Below, piece after piece: positions 16,744 through 25,566 of a stretch of 64,000 bases of DNA. The position numbers were made by a program, and so were the translations under genes. The notes below the pieces were generated by a model. That model saw nothing but the letters and a program-made list of their open reading frames with translations, was not told where the DNA came from and searched no databases. Positions within the stretch are counted from its first letter, which is position 1. Each line of letters begins with the position of its first letter. The DNA lies in contig NZ_CP044125.1 in NCBI RefSeq assembly GCF_016864575.1, forward strand, positions 3,206,001 through 3,270,000. Reading direction: 5' to 3'. Origin of the DNA: Rhizobium sp. BG4. Lineage in GTDB: Bacteria > Pseudomonadota > Alphaproteobacteria > Rhizobiales > Rhizobiaceae.

Positions 16744-17322
16744 GTGAGCGAACACGATACGACAAGCGGGGCTTCAGCAGAGCCCACTCGCCGTGATTTC
16801 CTTTATCTCACCACAGGTATGGCGGGTGCAGTCGGCGCTGTTTCGGTCGCATGGCCGTTCATCGATCAGATGCGCCCGGATGCATCGACGCTGGCACTGG
16901 CGTCGATCGAAGTCGACGTTACAAGCTTGACGCCCGGCATGTCGCTGACGGTCAAGTGGCGCGGCAAGCCGATCTTCATCCGCAACCGTACGCCGGAAGA
17001 GATCAAGGCTGCCGACGATACGCCGATGGCAGACCTCAAGGATCCGGTTGCACGCAACGCAAACCTTCCTGCAGACGCTCAGGCGACCGGCATCGACCGC
17101 TCGGGCGGCAAGGGCAAGGAAAACTGGATTGTCATGATCGGTACCTGCACCCATCTCGGCTGCGTGCCGCTTGGTCAGGCCGGCGAATATAACGGTTGGT
17201 TCTGTCCCTGCCATGGTTCGGTCTACGACACGGCCGGCCGCATCCGTAAGGGTCCGGCGCCGCAGAACCTGGCGATTCCGACCTTTTCGTTCGTGTCCGA
17301 CACTAAGATCAAGATCGGTTGA
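16744..17322 (+). CDS. petA: Ubiquinol-cytochrome c reductase Rieske iron-sulfur subunit
   Basis: This 192-aa protein starts at GTG with AGAGGA upstream. The N-terminal PTRRDFLYLTTGMAGAVGAV is a Tat-type uncleaved anchor. The [2Fe-2S] ligands lie in CTHLGC (about 135-140) and CPCHGS (about 155-160). It carries electrons from ubiquinol to cytochrome c1 in the bc1 complex. The 239-bp upstream region contains CCTTGTCAAGG (16597-16607), a short palindrome of unknown role; petB follows after 14 bp. Confidence 0.98.
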   Translation: MSEHDTTSGASAEPTRRDFLYLTTGMAGAVGAVSVAWPFIDQMRPDASTLALASIEVDVTSLTPGMSLTVKWRGKPIFIRNRTPEEIKAADDTPMADLKDPVARNANLPADAQATGIDRSGGKGKENWIVMIGTCTHLGCVPLGQAGEYNGWFCPCHGSVYDTAGRIRKGPAPQNLAIPTFSFVSDTKIKIG

Positions 17323-17336
17323 GGGGAGACTGATAC

Positions 17337-18602
17337 ATGAGTGGCCATTCCAGCTACGAGCCATCAACCGGCTTGGAAAAATGGATCGACGCGCGCCTTC
17401 CGCTGCCGCGTATGATCTATGACAGCTTCGTTGCATACCCGGTTCCGCGTAACCTGAACTATGCCTACACCTTCGGTGCCATGCTTTCGGTCATGCTGGT
17501 CGTTCAGATCCTGACCGGTATCGTGCTTGCCATGCACTACGCCGCCGACACGTCGATCGCTTTCAACTCGGTTGAAAAGATCATGCGTGACGTCAACCAC
17601 GGCTGGCTGCTGCGCTACATGCACGCCAACGGCGCATCGTTCTTCTTCGTTGCCGTCTACCTGCACATTGCCCGTGGCCTCTACTACGGCTCGTACAAGG
17701 CACCGCGCGAAATCCTCTGGATCCTCGGCGTTGTCATCTATCTCCTGATGATGGCGACGGGCTTCATGGGCTACGTTCTGCCCTGGGGTCAGATGTCCTT
17801 CTGGGGCGCGACCGTTATCACCGGCTTCTTCTCGGCCTTCCCGCTGGTGGGTGAGTGGATCCAGCAGTTCCTGCTCGGCGGCTTTGCAGTCGATCAGCCG
17901 ACGCTGAACCGCTTCTTCTCGCTGCACTACCTGCTGCCCTTCATGATCGCAGGCGTTGTTATCCTGCACATCTGGGCGCTGCACGTCACCGGCCAGACGA
18001 ACCCGACCGGCGTCGAAGTCAAGACGAAGACGGACACCGTCCGTTTCACGCCTTACGCAACGCTCAAGGATGCGCTCGGCGTTTCGATCTTCCTGCTCGT
18101 CTACGCCTACTTCGTCTTCTACCTGCCGAACTTCCTCGGTCACGCCGACAACTACATCCCGGCTGACCCGTTGAAGACCCCGGCTCACATCGTTCCGGAA
18201 TGGTACTTCCTGCCGTTCTACGCGATGCTGCGCTCGATCACCTTCAATGTCGGTCCGATCGACTCCAAGCTCGGCGGCGTCCTCGTGATGTTCGGCGCGA
18301 TCATCGTGCTGTTCTTCCTGCCGTGGCTCGACACCTCGAAGGTCCGTTCGGCCGTTTACCGTCCGTGGTACAAGCTGTTCTACTGGCTGTTCGTGATCAA
18401 CGCGATCATCCTGGGCTGGCTCGGTTCCCAGCCTGCCGAAGGCCTGTTCACCACCATCTCGCAGATCTGCACTCTGCTCTACTTCGCTTTCTTCCTGGTC
18501 GCCATGCCGGTGCTTGGTCTCGTCGAGACGCCGCGCCGCATTCCGAACTCGATCACTGAAGCGGTGCTTGAGAAGCGTGCCAAGTCTGCGGCCAAGGCAT
18601 AA
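17337..18602 (+). CDS. petB: Ubiquinol-cytochrome c reductase cytochrome b subunit
   Basis: This 421-aa integral membrane protein has the haem-ligating histidines in [20 protein letters not shown] and [20 protein letters not shown], and the quinol-site motif [12 protein letters not shown]. Eight membrane helices are apparent. It binds hemes bL and bH and forms the Qo and Qi sites of complex III. It is the middle gene of petABC. Confidence 0.98.
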   Translation: MSGHSSYEPSTGLEKWIDARLPLPRMIYDSFVAYPVPRNLNYAYTFGAMLSVMLVVQILTGIVLAMHYAADTSIAFNSVEKIMRDVNHGWLLRYMHANGASFFFVAVYLHIARGLYYGSYKAPREILWILGVVIYLLMMATGFMGYVLPWGQMSFWGATVITGFFSAFPLVGEWIQQFLLGGFAVDQPTLNRFFSLHYLLPFMIAGVVILHIWALHVTGQTNPTGVEVKTKTDTVRFTPYATLKDALGVSIFLLVYAYFVFYLPNFLGHADNYIPADPLKTPAHIVPEWYFLPFYAMLRSITFNVGPIDSKLGGVLVMFGAIIVLFFLPWLDTSKVRSAVYRPWYKLFYWLFVINAIILGWLGSQPAEGLFTTISQICTLLYFAFFLVAMPVLGLVETPRRIPNSITEAVLEKRAKSAAKA

Positions 18603-18627
18603 TCGAGCGGCGGAAGGAAATAGAAAC

Positions 18628-19512
18628 ATGAAAAAGCTTGTTACAAGCATTCTGTCGCTCGCAGCCGTCGCCGCTTTTGCCGGCGCTGCTTTCGCCGAGG
18701 ATGCAGCACCGGCCGCCGGTGCAGCTCCGGCCCATCACGAGGAAAGCGCGACCCCGCACTATCCCCTGAAGGAGCCGACCGAGGAAAAGTGGAGCTTCGC
18801 AGGTCCCTTCGGTCACTATGACAAGGGCCAGCTGCAGCGCGGTCTGAAGGTCTACACCGAAGTCTGTTCTGCCTGCCACTCGATGAACCTCGTGCCCTTC
18901 CGCATGCTGAGCAACCTCGGCTACTCGGACGCGCAGGTGAAGGCATTCGCGGCAAATTACGAAGTCCAGGACGGTCCTGATGCCAACGGTGAAATGTTCA
19001 CCCGCAAGGCTGTTCCGTCCGACCACTTCCCGTCGCCCTATCCGAATGCGGAAGCGGCTGCAGCCTCCAACAACGGTGCGGCTCCGCCGGACATGTCGCT
19101 GCTCGCCAAGGCTCGTGAAGTCGAGCGCGGCTTCCCGCAGTTCGTCTTCGATATCTTCACCCAGTACCAGGAAAGCGGCCCGGACTACATCCATTCGCTG
19201 CTGACCGGCTACCAGGATCCGCCGGCTGGCTTCCAGGTTCCGGCTGGTGCGCACTACAACCCGTACTTCCATGCCGCTGCAGCCTTCGCGATGCCGAAGC
19301 CGCTCTCCGACGACCAGGTCACCTATGACGATGGTTCGCCACAGACCGTCGACCAGTATTCGCGTGACGTTTCGGCCTTCCTGATGTGGGCTGCAGAGCC
19401 GCATCTCGAAGAGCGCAAGCGCACCGGCTTCATGGTCATGGTGTTCCTGCTGATCTTCTCTGGTCTCATCTTCCTGACGAAGCGTTCTGTCTACGCCAGC
19501 AAGGACCACTGA
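18628..19512 (+). CDS. petC: Cytochrome c1
   Basis: From ATG at 18628 (GGAAGGAAA upstream) the 294-aa precursor has a signal peptide ([19 protein letters not shown]... cleaved near AFAED). The c-type haem motif CSACH is at about 80-84, the Met-ligand region [10 protein letters not shown] follows, and a C-terminal anchor ([19 protein letters not shown]) ends the protein. It passes electrons from the Rieske protein to soluble cytochrome c. A terminator follows 20 bp downstream. Confidence 0.98.
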   Translation: MKKLVTSILSLAAVAAFAGAAFAEDAAPAAGAAPAHHEESATPHYPLKEPTEEKWSFAGPFGHYDKGQLQRGLKVYTEVCSACHSMNLVPFRMLSNLGYSDAQVKAFAANYEVQDGPDANGEMFTRKAVPSDHFPSPYPNAEAAAASNNGAAPPDMSLLAKAREVERGFPQFVFDIFTQYQESGPDYIHSLLTGYQDPPAGFQVPAGAHYNPYFHAAAAFAMPKPLSDDQVTYDDGSPQTVDQYSRDVSAFLMWAAEPHLEERKRTGFMVMVFLLIFSGLIFLTKRSVYASKDH

Positions 19513-19532
19513 GCGGGTTCGATACCGATTGC

Positions 19533-19560
19533 AAAAGGCGGCCTCCGGGCCGCCTTTTTT
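19533..19560 (+). terminator. Rho-independent terminator of petABC
   Basis: AAAAGGCGGCC (19533-19543), TCCG loop side, GGCCGCC and a run of six T (19555-19560). This is a classical terminator for the rightward pet operon. Confidence 0.93.
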
Positions 19561-19628
19561 GTTGGTTCCGCCTCGGGCAATTGATAGGGTGCAGCCTCTT
19601 TGTGCCCTCGCAGACAGACGGACTTTCC

Positions 19629-20170
19629 ATGAACACCATTGCCTCGGAGCTTGCCGCCAGCATCCGCTCCATTACGGACTATCCAAGCCCGGCATCATCT
19701 TTCGCGACATCACCACGCTGCTCGGCAATCCGCGCGCCTTCCGCCGCGCCGTCGACGAGCTGGTGCAGCCCTATGCGGGCCTGAAGGTCGACAAGATCGC
19801 CGGCATGGAGGCGCGTGGCTTCATCCTCGGCGGCGCAGTGGCGCACCAGCTGTCGGCCGGCTTCGTGCCGATCCGCAAGAAGGGCAAGCTGCCGCACGAG
19901 ACCGTGCGCATCGCCTACAGCCTGGAATATGGCGTCGATGAAATGGAGATGCATCGCGACGCGGTGCAGCCGGGCGAGAAGGTCATTCTCGTCGACGACC
20001 TGATCGCCACGGGCGGCACGGCCGTCGGTGCGACCAAGCTCTTGCGCCAGATCGGCGCCGAAGTGGTCGGCGCCTGCTTCGTCATCGACCTGCCGGATCT
20101 CGGCGGCCGCAAGAAGCTCGAAGAGCTTGGCGTCGATGTTCATACGCTGGTGGAATTTGCCGGGCACTGA
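19629..20170 (+). pseudogene. apt: Adenine phosphoribosyltransferase, single-base frameshift
   Basis: The start [19 protein letters not shown] lies in one frame and the rest in another: [30 protein letters not shown] and the PRPP-binding [14 protein letters not shown]. The change is at 19682-19686, where TATCCAAGCCC would need TATCCCAAGCCC to read DYPKPG. The repaired protein is 180 aa, the family's standard length. Apt salvages adenine to AMP. Everything else is intact, so a homopolymer undercall is more likely than true loss. Confidence 0.88.
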
Positions 20171-20187
20171 CGCCCGGCATTGTCTTT

Positions 20188-20655
20188 CTATTCGAATTCG
20201 AGGACGCTGCTTTCGAAGCGGATCACCGGGACGCCGTCCTGGTTGACGCCCTCGTTGAGGATCTTGTTCAGATGCCAGCCCGGGCGCGATGCGAGCGGGC
20301 GGCTGGAGAGGAAGGTCACCGAATAGGCGATCGTCTCATCGACGAAGACGGGCTTCAGCCATTGCAGCTTCTCGAAGCCGGGCGAGGGGCCGAGCTTCGG
20401 GGCGGCAAGCCCCTCCTTGGCAAGGCGCACGCTCTGCGCCATCCAGTAATCCAGGAAGGTCCGCATCCAGGCGGCGCAATTGTGCCAGCCGGAGGCGCAG
20501 AGATCGCCGAACAGCGTGTGCTTTGCGGCCTCACGGTCGACATGGAAGCGCTGCGGATCGAAGCGGGTGGCGAAATGGACGATCCGCTCCTCGGTGAAGG
20601 TATAGCTGCCGATCTCGATCTTTTCGCCGACGGTGTAGAGCTCGGTCATCCTCAT
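20188..20655 (-). CDS. MaoC-family (hot-dog fold) dehydratase-like protein, second of two
   Basis: The 155-aa hot-dog protein has FATRFDPQRFHVDREAAKHT, then FGDLCASGWHNCAAWMRTFL, the MaoC active-site D-x(4)-H pattern. It starts in an ATGA overlap with the upstream MaoC gene, so the two are coupled and may be subunits of one enzyme. ATG at 20649 is an alternative start. MaoC proteins hydrate enoyl-CoA type substrates; the substrate here is unknown. Confidence 0.87.
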   Translation of the reverse strand: MRMTELYTVGEKIEIGSYTFTEERIVHFATRFDPQRFHVDREAAKHTLFGDLCASGWHNCAAWMRTFLDYWMAQSVRLAKEGLAAPKLGPSPGFEKLQWLKPVFVDETIAYSVTFLSSRPLASRPGWHLNKILNEGVNQDGVPVIRFESSVLEFE

Positions 20656-21113
20656 GCGCGCGTCTCCCCCGCTTCGCGGGTGCTGAACATGATCCAGTTT
20701 TCGGAGTAGCAGACGAGCTCGCCGCGCTGGTTCTCGATCTCGTGCTTGAAACGGGCGATGCCGATGCCGGGGCGCGAGCGCATCAGCCGGGATTCCAGCA
20801 CGATCGAGCGGCCGGAGAGCGTATCACCGGCCAGCACCGGCTTCTTCCATTCCATCAGATCGATGCCGGGGGCGCCCTGCGAGTAGGAATTCAGCAGGTA
20901 GCCCTCGGCCATCATCCGCATGAACAGCGCCGACGTATGCCAGCCGGAGGCGGCGAGACCGCCGAGGATGCTGGCCTTGCCGGCGGCCTCGGACGTATGC
21001 ATCGGCTGCGGGTCGAACTCGGTGGCGAACTCGATGATCTCTTCGGCCGTCACCGGAATCGGGCCGAGCGGAAAGCTGCGGCCCGGTTCGAAGTCTTCAA
21101 ATGCTAGCTTCAT
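20652..21113 (-). CDS. MaoC-family (hot-dog fold) dehydratase-like protein, first of two
   Basis: This 153-aa protein has the MaoC signature FATEFDPQPMHTSEAAGKAS, then LGGLAASGWHTSALFMRMMA, and KKPVLAGDTLSGRSIVLESR. It is a paralogue of the next gene and overlaps it by 4 bp. It lies 51 bp downstream of ychF in the same direction, so the three may be one transcript. Confidence 0.88.
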   Translation of the reverse strand: MKLAFEDFEPGRSFPLGPIPVTAEEIIEFATEFDPQPMHTSEAAGKASILGGLAASGWHTSALFMRMMAEGYLLNSYSQGAPGIDLMEWKKPVLAGDTLSGRSIVLESRLMRSRPGIGIARFKHEIENQRGELVCYSENWIMFSTREAGETRA

Positions 21114-21164
21114 TTCGCTTCGCCCTCCCAGCGATCGCGCGAACGCCTGCTAAAGCGCGGACGC

Positions 21165-22268
21165 TTACGTGTTGAAGCGGAAGTGGATCACGTCGCCGTC
21201 GGCAACGATATATTCCTTGCCTTCGTCGCGGCCCTTGCCGGCTTCCTTGGCGCCGACTTCACCCTTGAAGGCGATGTAGTCGTCGTAGCCGATGGTGAAG
21301 GCGCGGATGAAGCCGCGTTCGAAATCGGTGTGGATGACGCCGGCGGCCTGCGGGGCCTTGGTGCCGCGCACGATCGTCCAAGCGCGCGTTTCCTTCGGAC
21401 CGACGGTGAAATAGGTGATCAGGTCGAGCAGGTGGTAACCGGCGCGGATCAGGCGGTCGAGACCGGCCTCCTCGAGGCCGAGCGCGGAGAGGAATTCCTT
21501 GGATTCTTCTTCCGGCAGCTGCGCCACTTCGGATTCGATCGCGGCCGAGATGATGACGCATTCGGCGCCCTGCTTCTCGGCCATTTCGGCGACGGCCTTG
21601 GTGTGCTCGTTGCCGGTGGAGGCGTCGGCCTCGGCGACGTTGCAGACGTAGAGGACCGGATGTGAGGTCAGGAGGTTGAGGCCCTTGAGGATCTCGATTT
21701 CCTCGGGCGCCAGCGTCTTCAGGAGAAGACGGGCGGGCTTGCCCTCGTTGAGGAGCTTGACCACGGCTTCCATGATCGGCAGCTGCGCCACGGAATCCTT
21801 GTCCTTGCTGGCGGCGCGCTTGCGGGTCTGCTCGACGCGGCGCTCCAGGCTTTCGAGGTCGGCGAGCATCAGCTCGGTCTCGATCGTGTCGGCGTCTCCA
21901 ACCGGATTGATGCGGCCTTCGACATGGGTGATGTCGTCGTCCTCGAAGCAGCGCAGCACATGCACCACGGCATCGACTTCGCGGATGTTGGCGAGGAACT
22001 TGTTACCGAGACCTTCACCCTTCGAGGCGCCGCGCACCAAGCCGGCGATATCGACGAAGGAAATGCGGGTCGGGATGATTTCCTTGGAGCCGGCAATCGC
22101 CGCCAGCTTCTGCATGCGCGCGTCGGGAACGGCGACTTCGCCGGTGTTCGGCTCGATCGTGCAGAAGGGATAGTTTGCCGCCTGCGCCGCCGCCGTCTTG
22201 GTGAGCGCGTTGAAGAGGGTCGACTTGCCGACATTCGGCAGACCGACGATACCGCATTTGAAGCCCAT
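21165..22268 (-). CDS. ychF: Redox-regulated ATPase YchF (Obg-family)
   Basis: From ATG at 22268 the 367-aa protein reads MGFKCGIVGLPNVGKSTLFN, with an OBG-type P loop, FVDIAGLVRGASKGEGLGNK as G3 and the NVAEAD segment in place of the usual NKxD, which suits ATP over GTP. The C-terminal TGS domain ends ADGDVIHFRFNT. YchF binds ribosomes and is linked to stress responses. An upstream extension to 22562 is not supported. Confidence 0.97.
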   Translation of the reverse strand: MGFKCGIVGLPNVGKSTLFNALTKTAAAQAANYPFCTIEPNTGEVAVPDARMQKLAAIAGSKEIIPTRISFVDIAGLVRGASKGEGLGNKFLANIREVDAVVHVLRCFEDDDITHVEGRINPVGDADTIETELMLADLESLERRVEQTRKRAASKDKDSVAQLPIMEAVVKLLNEGKPARLLLKTLAPEEIEILKGLNLLTSHPVLYVCNVAEADASTGNEHTKAVAEMAEKQGAECVIISAAIESEVAQLPEEESKEFLSALGLEEAGLDRLIRAGYHLLDLITYFTVGPKETRAWTIVRGTKAPQAAGVIHTDFERGFIRAFTIGYDDYIAFKGEVGAKEAGKGRDEGKEYIVADGDVIHFRFNT

Positions 22269-22412
22269 GGCTGAATGTCCGTATTCGCTGAAATCGTTGC
22301 CTTGCCTATGGGGGAATGGCGCCCCGCGGTCAAGACTTGCGATGATCTGCGGGGCATCAACCTTGCCGGTAAGGCGGATTTGCCTTACTTTTGCGGGGGT
22401 AGGAGTGATCTG

Positions 22413-22691
22413 ATGGTGCGCCTGAAAGTTACCGCTGAGAACCAGATCACTCTCGATCAAGCAATCCTTGAGCATCTCGGCATTGGACCGGGAGACGAAA
22501 TTGAACTTACTCTCCAGCCGGGCGGATTTTCGATAGTCGACGCTGGCGCCAAGGAGCGTCAAATCGAGCCTGACAATAGGAAGCTGCCGATCGAGGCCAT
22601 TTTTGGTATGTTGGAGAACACGACAGGTAAGCGCTATACAATCGATGAGCTTAACAAGGCTATCGAAGAAGGTTGGGCAGGCAAGAGATAG
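22413..22691 (+). CDS. AbrB/MazE-like DNA-binding protein, solitary antitoxin-like
   Basis: From ATG at 22413 (TAGGAG 7 bases upstream) the 92-aa product begins MVRLKVTAENQITLDQAILE, then HLGIGPGDEIELTLQPGG, a SpoVT-AbrB swapped-hairpin domain. The C-terminal tail (YTIDELNKAIEEGWAGKR) resembles the toxin-binding part of VapB/MazE antitoxins. No toxin gene follows; clpS is next. It may be an orphan antitoxin. Confidence 0.75.
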   Translation: MVRLKVTAENQITLDQAILEHLGIGPGDEIELTLQPGGFSIVDAGAKERQIEPDNRKLPIEAIFGMLENTTGKRYTIDELNKAIEEGWAGKR

Positions 22692-22789
22692 CGGTTGCCC
22701 GGGCTAAATCAGGCTTGAATTGCAAAGCGCTTCGGCCAAATTAACAACTGTGCAGTCGCACACCCCCTATCATCGACGGTGGACTTCCC

Positions 22790-23101
22790 ATGAGTGACAA
22801 CGACGTTGTCTTGAAGCCAAAAACCAAGATCAAGCCAAAGCTGGAAAAGCCGAAGCTCTACAAGGTGATGCTGTTCAACGACGATTATACGCCGCGTGAA
22901 TTCGTCACCATGGTGCTGAAGGCTGTGTTCAAGATGAGCGAAGGGGCCGGCTACAGGATCATGCTGACCGCCCACAAGATGGGGTCGAGCGTTGTGGTCG
23001 TCTGTACCAAGGATATCGCCGAGACCAAGGTCAAGGAGGCGATGGACTATGCCAAAGAAGCGGGCTTTCCGCTGATGCTGACGGCCGAACCGGAAGAATA
23101 G
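22790..23101 (+). CDS. clpS: ATP-dependent Clp protease adaptor ClpS (ClpS2-like)
   Basis: This 103-aa protein has the ClpS core LYKVMLFNDDYTPREFVTMV, then AHKMGSSVVVVCTKDIAETK and AMDYAKEAGFPLMLTAEPE. ClpS delivers N-degron substrates to ClpAP. The NDDYTPREFV pocket and short Lys/Pro-rich N-terminus resemble the second ClpS paralogue of rhizobia. clpA is not adjacent here, consistent with a paralogue. Confidence 0.93.
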   Translation: MSDNDVVLKPKTKIKPKLEKPKLYKVMLFNDDYTPREFVTMVLKAVFKMSEGAGYRIMLTAHKMGSSVVVVCTKDIAETKVKEAMDYAKEAGFPLMLTAEPEE

Positions 23102-23179
23102 TTTGGCGATCTCTTAACCAGTCCTCTTCATCGGATCTCCGCTGTTTTGCCGCAGGATAGGCGAAACGAGGAGGCGCTC

Positions 23180-23560
23180 ATGCCTGCTGAAGCGGCGACC
23201 TGGCATTATTTCGTGGCGGCGGCGATCTTTGCGCTGCTCGGTGCCATCGGCCATGTCTGCCGGGCGGTGTTCAACGTGCTGCCCGATCGCATCACCGACA
23301 GGCCGCTGATGGATCTGCCGCTCTCCAGCGGCTACAATCTTCCCGACCTGCTGTTCGGCACCGAATATGACGACAACGGCTACTACCGGCTAGACAGCCT
23401 GAAGAATTTCCGGATCTCGGTGATGCTGAGCACAGTCGGCGGTCTGCTGGTCATGCTGTTTTCGCCGGGAGCCTCGGGCGCGATTGCCTGGATGATCGAC
23501 AGCGGGTTTTCGGCGCTGTGGAACCTCTTTCTCTACCGGCTGCACAGCATCGGCCTATAG
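23180..23560 (+). CDS. Small membrane protein of unknown function
   Basis: From ATG at 23180 (GAGGAGG upstream) the 126-aa protein has an N-terminal membrane segment (FVAAAIFALLGAIGHVCRAV) and a second near the middle-to-end (ISVMLSTVGGLLVMLFSPGA). A charged, aromatic stretch (FGTEYDDNGYYRLDS) lies between. I do not recognise a family. It ends 3 bp from the convergent acetyltransferase gene. Confidence 0.65.
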   Translation: MPAEAATWHYFVAAAIFALLGAIGHVCRAVFNVLPDRITDRPLMDLPLSSGYNLPDLLFGTEYDDNGYYRLDSLKNFRISVMLSTVGGLLVMLFSPGASGAIAWMIDSGFSALWNLFLYRLHSIGL

Positions 23561-23563
23561 GTG

Positions 23564-24022
23564 TCAGCGGCCGGCGGGGCGGCGAACCTGATAGCCGGTC
23601 TTGTCCTGCGTGAAGCCGCAGTTCTCGTAGAAGCGCAGGGTCGACGGTGTTTTCGAGCCGGTCAGCAGCATCACCTTGTAGCAGCCGGCCTGCCAAGCGG
23701 TTTCGATCGCATGGGCGATCAGCGCGGCGCCATAGCCCTTCTTGCGATGGGCCGACAGCGTCACGACGTTTTCGATCAGCGCGTAGGGGGCGCCTGCGCG
23801 CGTTAAATTGGGGATGACCGAGAGGGTGACGGTTGCTGCGGCTTCCTCACCTGAAAAGCCGATGAAGATCTGCATGCCGGGCTGGGCGAGGATGGCATCC
23901 ATCTGCTTTTCGGCGACAGCTGGTTCCAGCGGCGGATCGGACGGGTTCAGTTCGGCATAGAGCGCGAGCAGGGCGGCGAGGTCGCCGGCCCCGGCGGTGC
24001 GAATGGCCAGCGCTTCGCTCAT
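23564..24022 (-). CDS. GNAT-family N-acetyltransferase
   Basis: The 152-aa protein opens LAIRTAGAGDLAALLALYAE and has the acetyl-CoA loop LSAHRKKGYGAALIAHAIET (Q/RxxGxG/A type), then FYENCGFTQDKTGY. It follows pth by 4 bp in the same direction and is probably cotranscribed. The acceptor substrate is unknown. Confidence 0.9.
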   Translation of the reverse strand: MSEALAIRTAGAGDLAALLALYAELNPSDPPLEPAVAEKQMDAILAQPGMQIFIGFSGEEAAATVTLSVIPNLTRAGAPYALIENVVTLSAHRKKGYGAALIAHAIETAWQAGCYKVMLLTGSKTPSTLRFYENCGFTQDKTGYQVRRPAGR

Positions 24023-24026
24023 GTGA

Positions 24027-24746
24027 TCAGTCGCCCTTGTTGCCGAGCAGTTTCTTCAGCATCTCGGCCATCGGGCCGGTGGCCGGCAGGATCTTCGGCT
24101 GGTTGTGGTTGCGGGCCTGATGGATATGGGATTTCGCCGCAGGCTTCTTCTCGGCCTTCGGCTTTTCCTCTTCCGCCTTGCCGCCGACGGCGAGCGCCAG
24201 CTTGTTCATCAGCTGTGAATCCTCATTGCGCACCAGCATACCGGCATTATCGGCCAGGGCGTCGAGCAGCGGTTCCAGCCAGCTCTGGTCGGCCTTGGCG
24301 AAGTCGCCGAGAACATGATGCTGCACCATTTCCTTGACACCGGGATGACCGATGCCGAGGCGCAGGCGGCGGTATTCGCGGCCGCAATGGGCGTCGAGCG
24401 ACTTGATGCCGTTATGGCCGCCATGGCCGCCGCCGGTCTTCAGCCGCGCCTTGCCGGGCGCCAGGTCGAGTTCGTCATAGATGGCGACGAGGTCGGAGGG
24501 CTGCAGCTTGTAGAAGCGCATGGCTTCGCCGACGGATTCGCCCGAGAGGTTCATGTAGGTCTGCGGCTTAATCAGCAGCACCTTCTCGCCCTCGAGCTCG
24601 CCTTCGGCGATCTCGGCCTTGAACTTCTTCGACCAGGGCGAAAAGCTGTGGCGGCGGTAGATGGCATCGAGCGCCATGAAGCCGATATTGTGCCGGTTGC
24701 CGGCATATTTGCTGCCGGGATTGCCGAGACCCGCGATGATCAGCAT
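24027..24746 (-). CDS. pth: Peptidyl-tRNA hydrolase
   Basis: From ATG at 24746 the 239-aa enzyme reads [20 protein letters not shown], then GFMALD, with the catalytic His in NRHNIGF, and [13 protein letters not shown] and [17 protein letters not shown] as family signatures. It recycles peptidyl-tRNAs. A Lys/Ala/Pro-rich tail ([20 protein letters not shown]) extends beyond the usual 190-aa core, as in other rhizobia. rplY, its usual neighbour, is separated by a 3-kb signalling pair. Confidence 0.96.
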   Translation of the reverse strand: MLIIAGLGNPGSKYAGNRHNIGFMALDAIYRRHSFSPWSKKFKAEIAEGELEGEKVLLIKPQTYMNLSGESVGEAMRFYKLQPSDLVAIYDELDLAPGKARLKTGGGHGGHNGIKSLDAHCGREYRRLRLGIGHPGVKEMVQHHVLGDFAKADQSWLEPLLDALADNAGMLVRNEDSQLMNKLALAVGGKAEEEKPKAEKKPAAKSHIHQARNHNQPKILPATGPMAEMLKKLLGNKGD

Positions 24747-24830
24747 AGCCAATCCATTCCTTGAAACGATGATGCCCGTTTCACCACCGCGAAACGGGCA
24801 CGAAGTCAAGCGCTAAGGGGCGAATGCGCC

Positions 24831-25544
24831 TCAGTGCAGCAGAGTGAGGCCGTATTTCTGGAAGATCTGCCGCTGCGTGCCGTCGGCGATCAGTTTGTCG
24901 AGGGCGACCTGCATCCTGCGCCTGAGATCGTCGGGGAAATCCTTCTGGCAGGCGATGCCCATCGGCTGGGTCGACAGCACTGTCACCATCTCCAGCGGCT
25001 GTTCCTGCTTCAGCTTGTCGAAATAGAGCTCGGAGATCGGCATCATGTCGATGCGGCCGCCCAGCAGCTTGCGCAGCGTCGCGTTGAAGTCGCTGGCTAC
25101 GTCGAGCTTGGTGAAGCCCTTCTCCTTCAGCGTCGTCTCCGTATAGTCCTCGCGCTGGGTGCCGACCGTATATTGCTTGGCCTCGTCGAGTGTATCAGCC
25201 TTGACGCCGGAACCGGTCTTGGTGATCAGGATGTTGCGGTCGACGAGCAGGGGCTCGATCCACTTGAACAGCGGATCGCGGGTGCTGTTATGGGCGGTGG
25301 CGAAGACGCAGGTCATCGGCGTCGTCTGCGCCATGCCATAGGCACGCGCCCAGGGAACCAGCTCCAGCGTATAATCGACGCCGATATCGGCCATCACCTT
25401 TTCGACCTGCTCGACGGTCGCGCCCTTGATCACCTTGCCGTCGCGGTAGTTGAACGGCGCATATTCTTCCGTGAAGAAGGACACCGTCTCGGCGGCAGCT
25501 GCTGTGGGCAACATCAGAAAGGCGAGAAGCAGCAGCTTTTTCAT
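24831..25544 (-). CDS. Periplasmic solute-binding protein family 3 (SBP_bac_3), no transporter nearby
   Basis: From ATG at 25544 (GGAG 8 bases upstream) the 237-aa precursor has a signal peptide ending AAAAETVSFF. It has the amino-acid-binding-protein pattern FFTEEYAPFNYRDGKVIKGA, then VEQVEKVMADIGVDYTLELV and GIACQKDFPDDLRRRMQVAL. No permease or ATPase gene is adjacent. It directly follows the GGDEF-EAL receptor gene (22 bp), suggesting a sensory rather than transport role. Confidence 0.9.
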   Translation of the reverse strand: MKKLLLLAFLMLPTAAAAETVSFFTEEYAPFNYRDGKVIKGATVEQVEKVMADIGVDYTLELVPWARAYGMAQTTPMTCVFATAHNSTRDPLFKWIEPLLVDRNILITKTGSGVKADTLDEAKQYTVGTQREDYTETTLKEKGFTKLDVASDFNATLRKLLGGRIDMMPISELYFDKLKQEQPLEMVTVLSTQPMGIACQKDFPDDLRRRMQVALDKLIADGTQRQIFQKYGLTLLH

Positions 25545-25566
25545 TCGCATGGCTCCGTCGTTGGTT

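Noticed and set aside
17364..18650. Long minus-strand frame opposite petB
   Set aside because: petB is certain; the reverse frame is a codon-bias shadow with charged low-complexity sequence.
19514..19530. GGTTCGATACC resembling a tRNA T-loop after petC
   Set aside because: Too short a gap for a tRNA, and it lies before the terminator without any clover-leaf.
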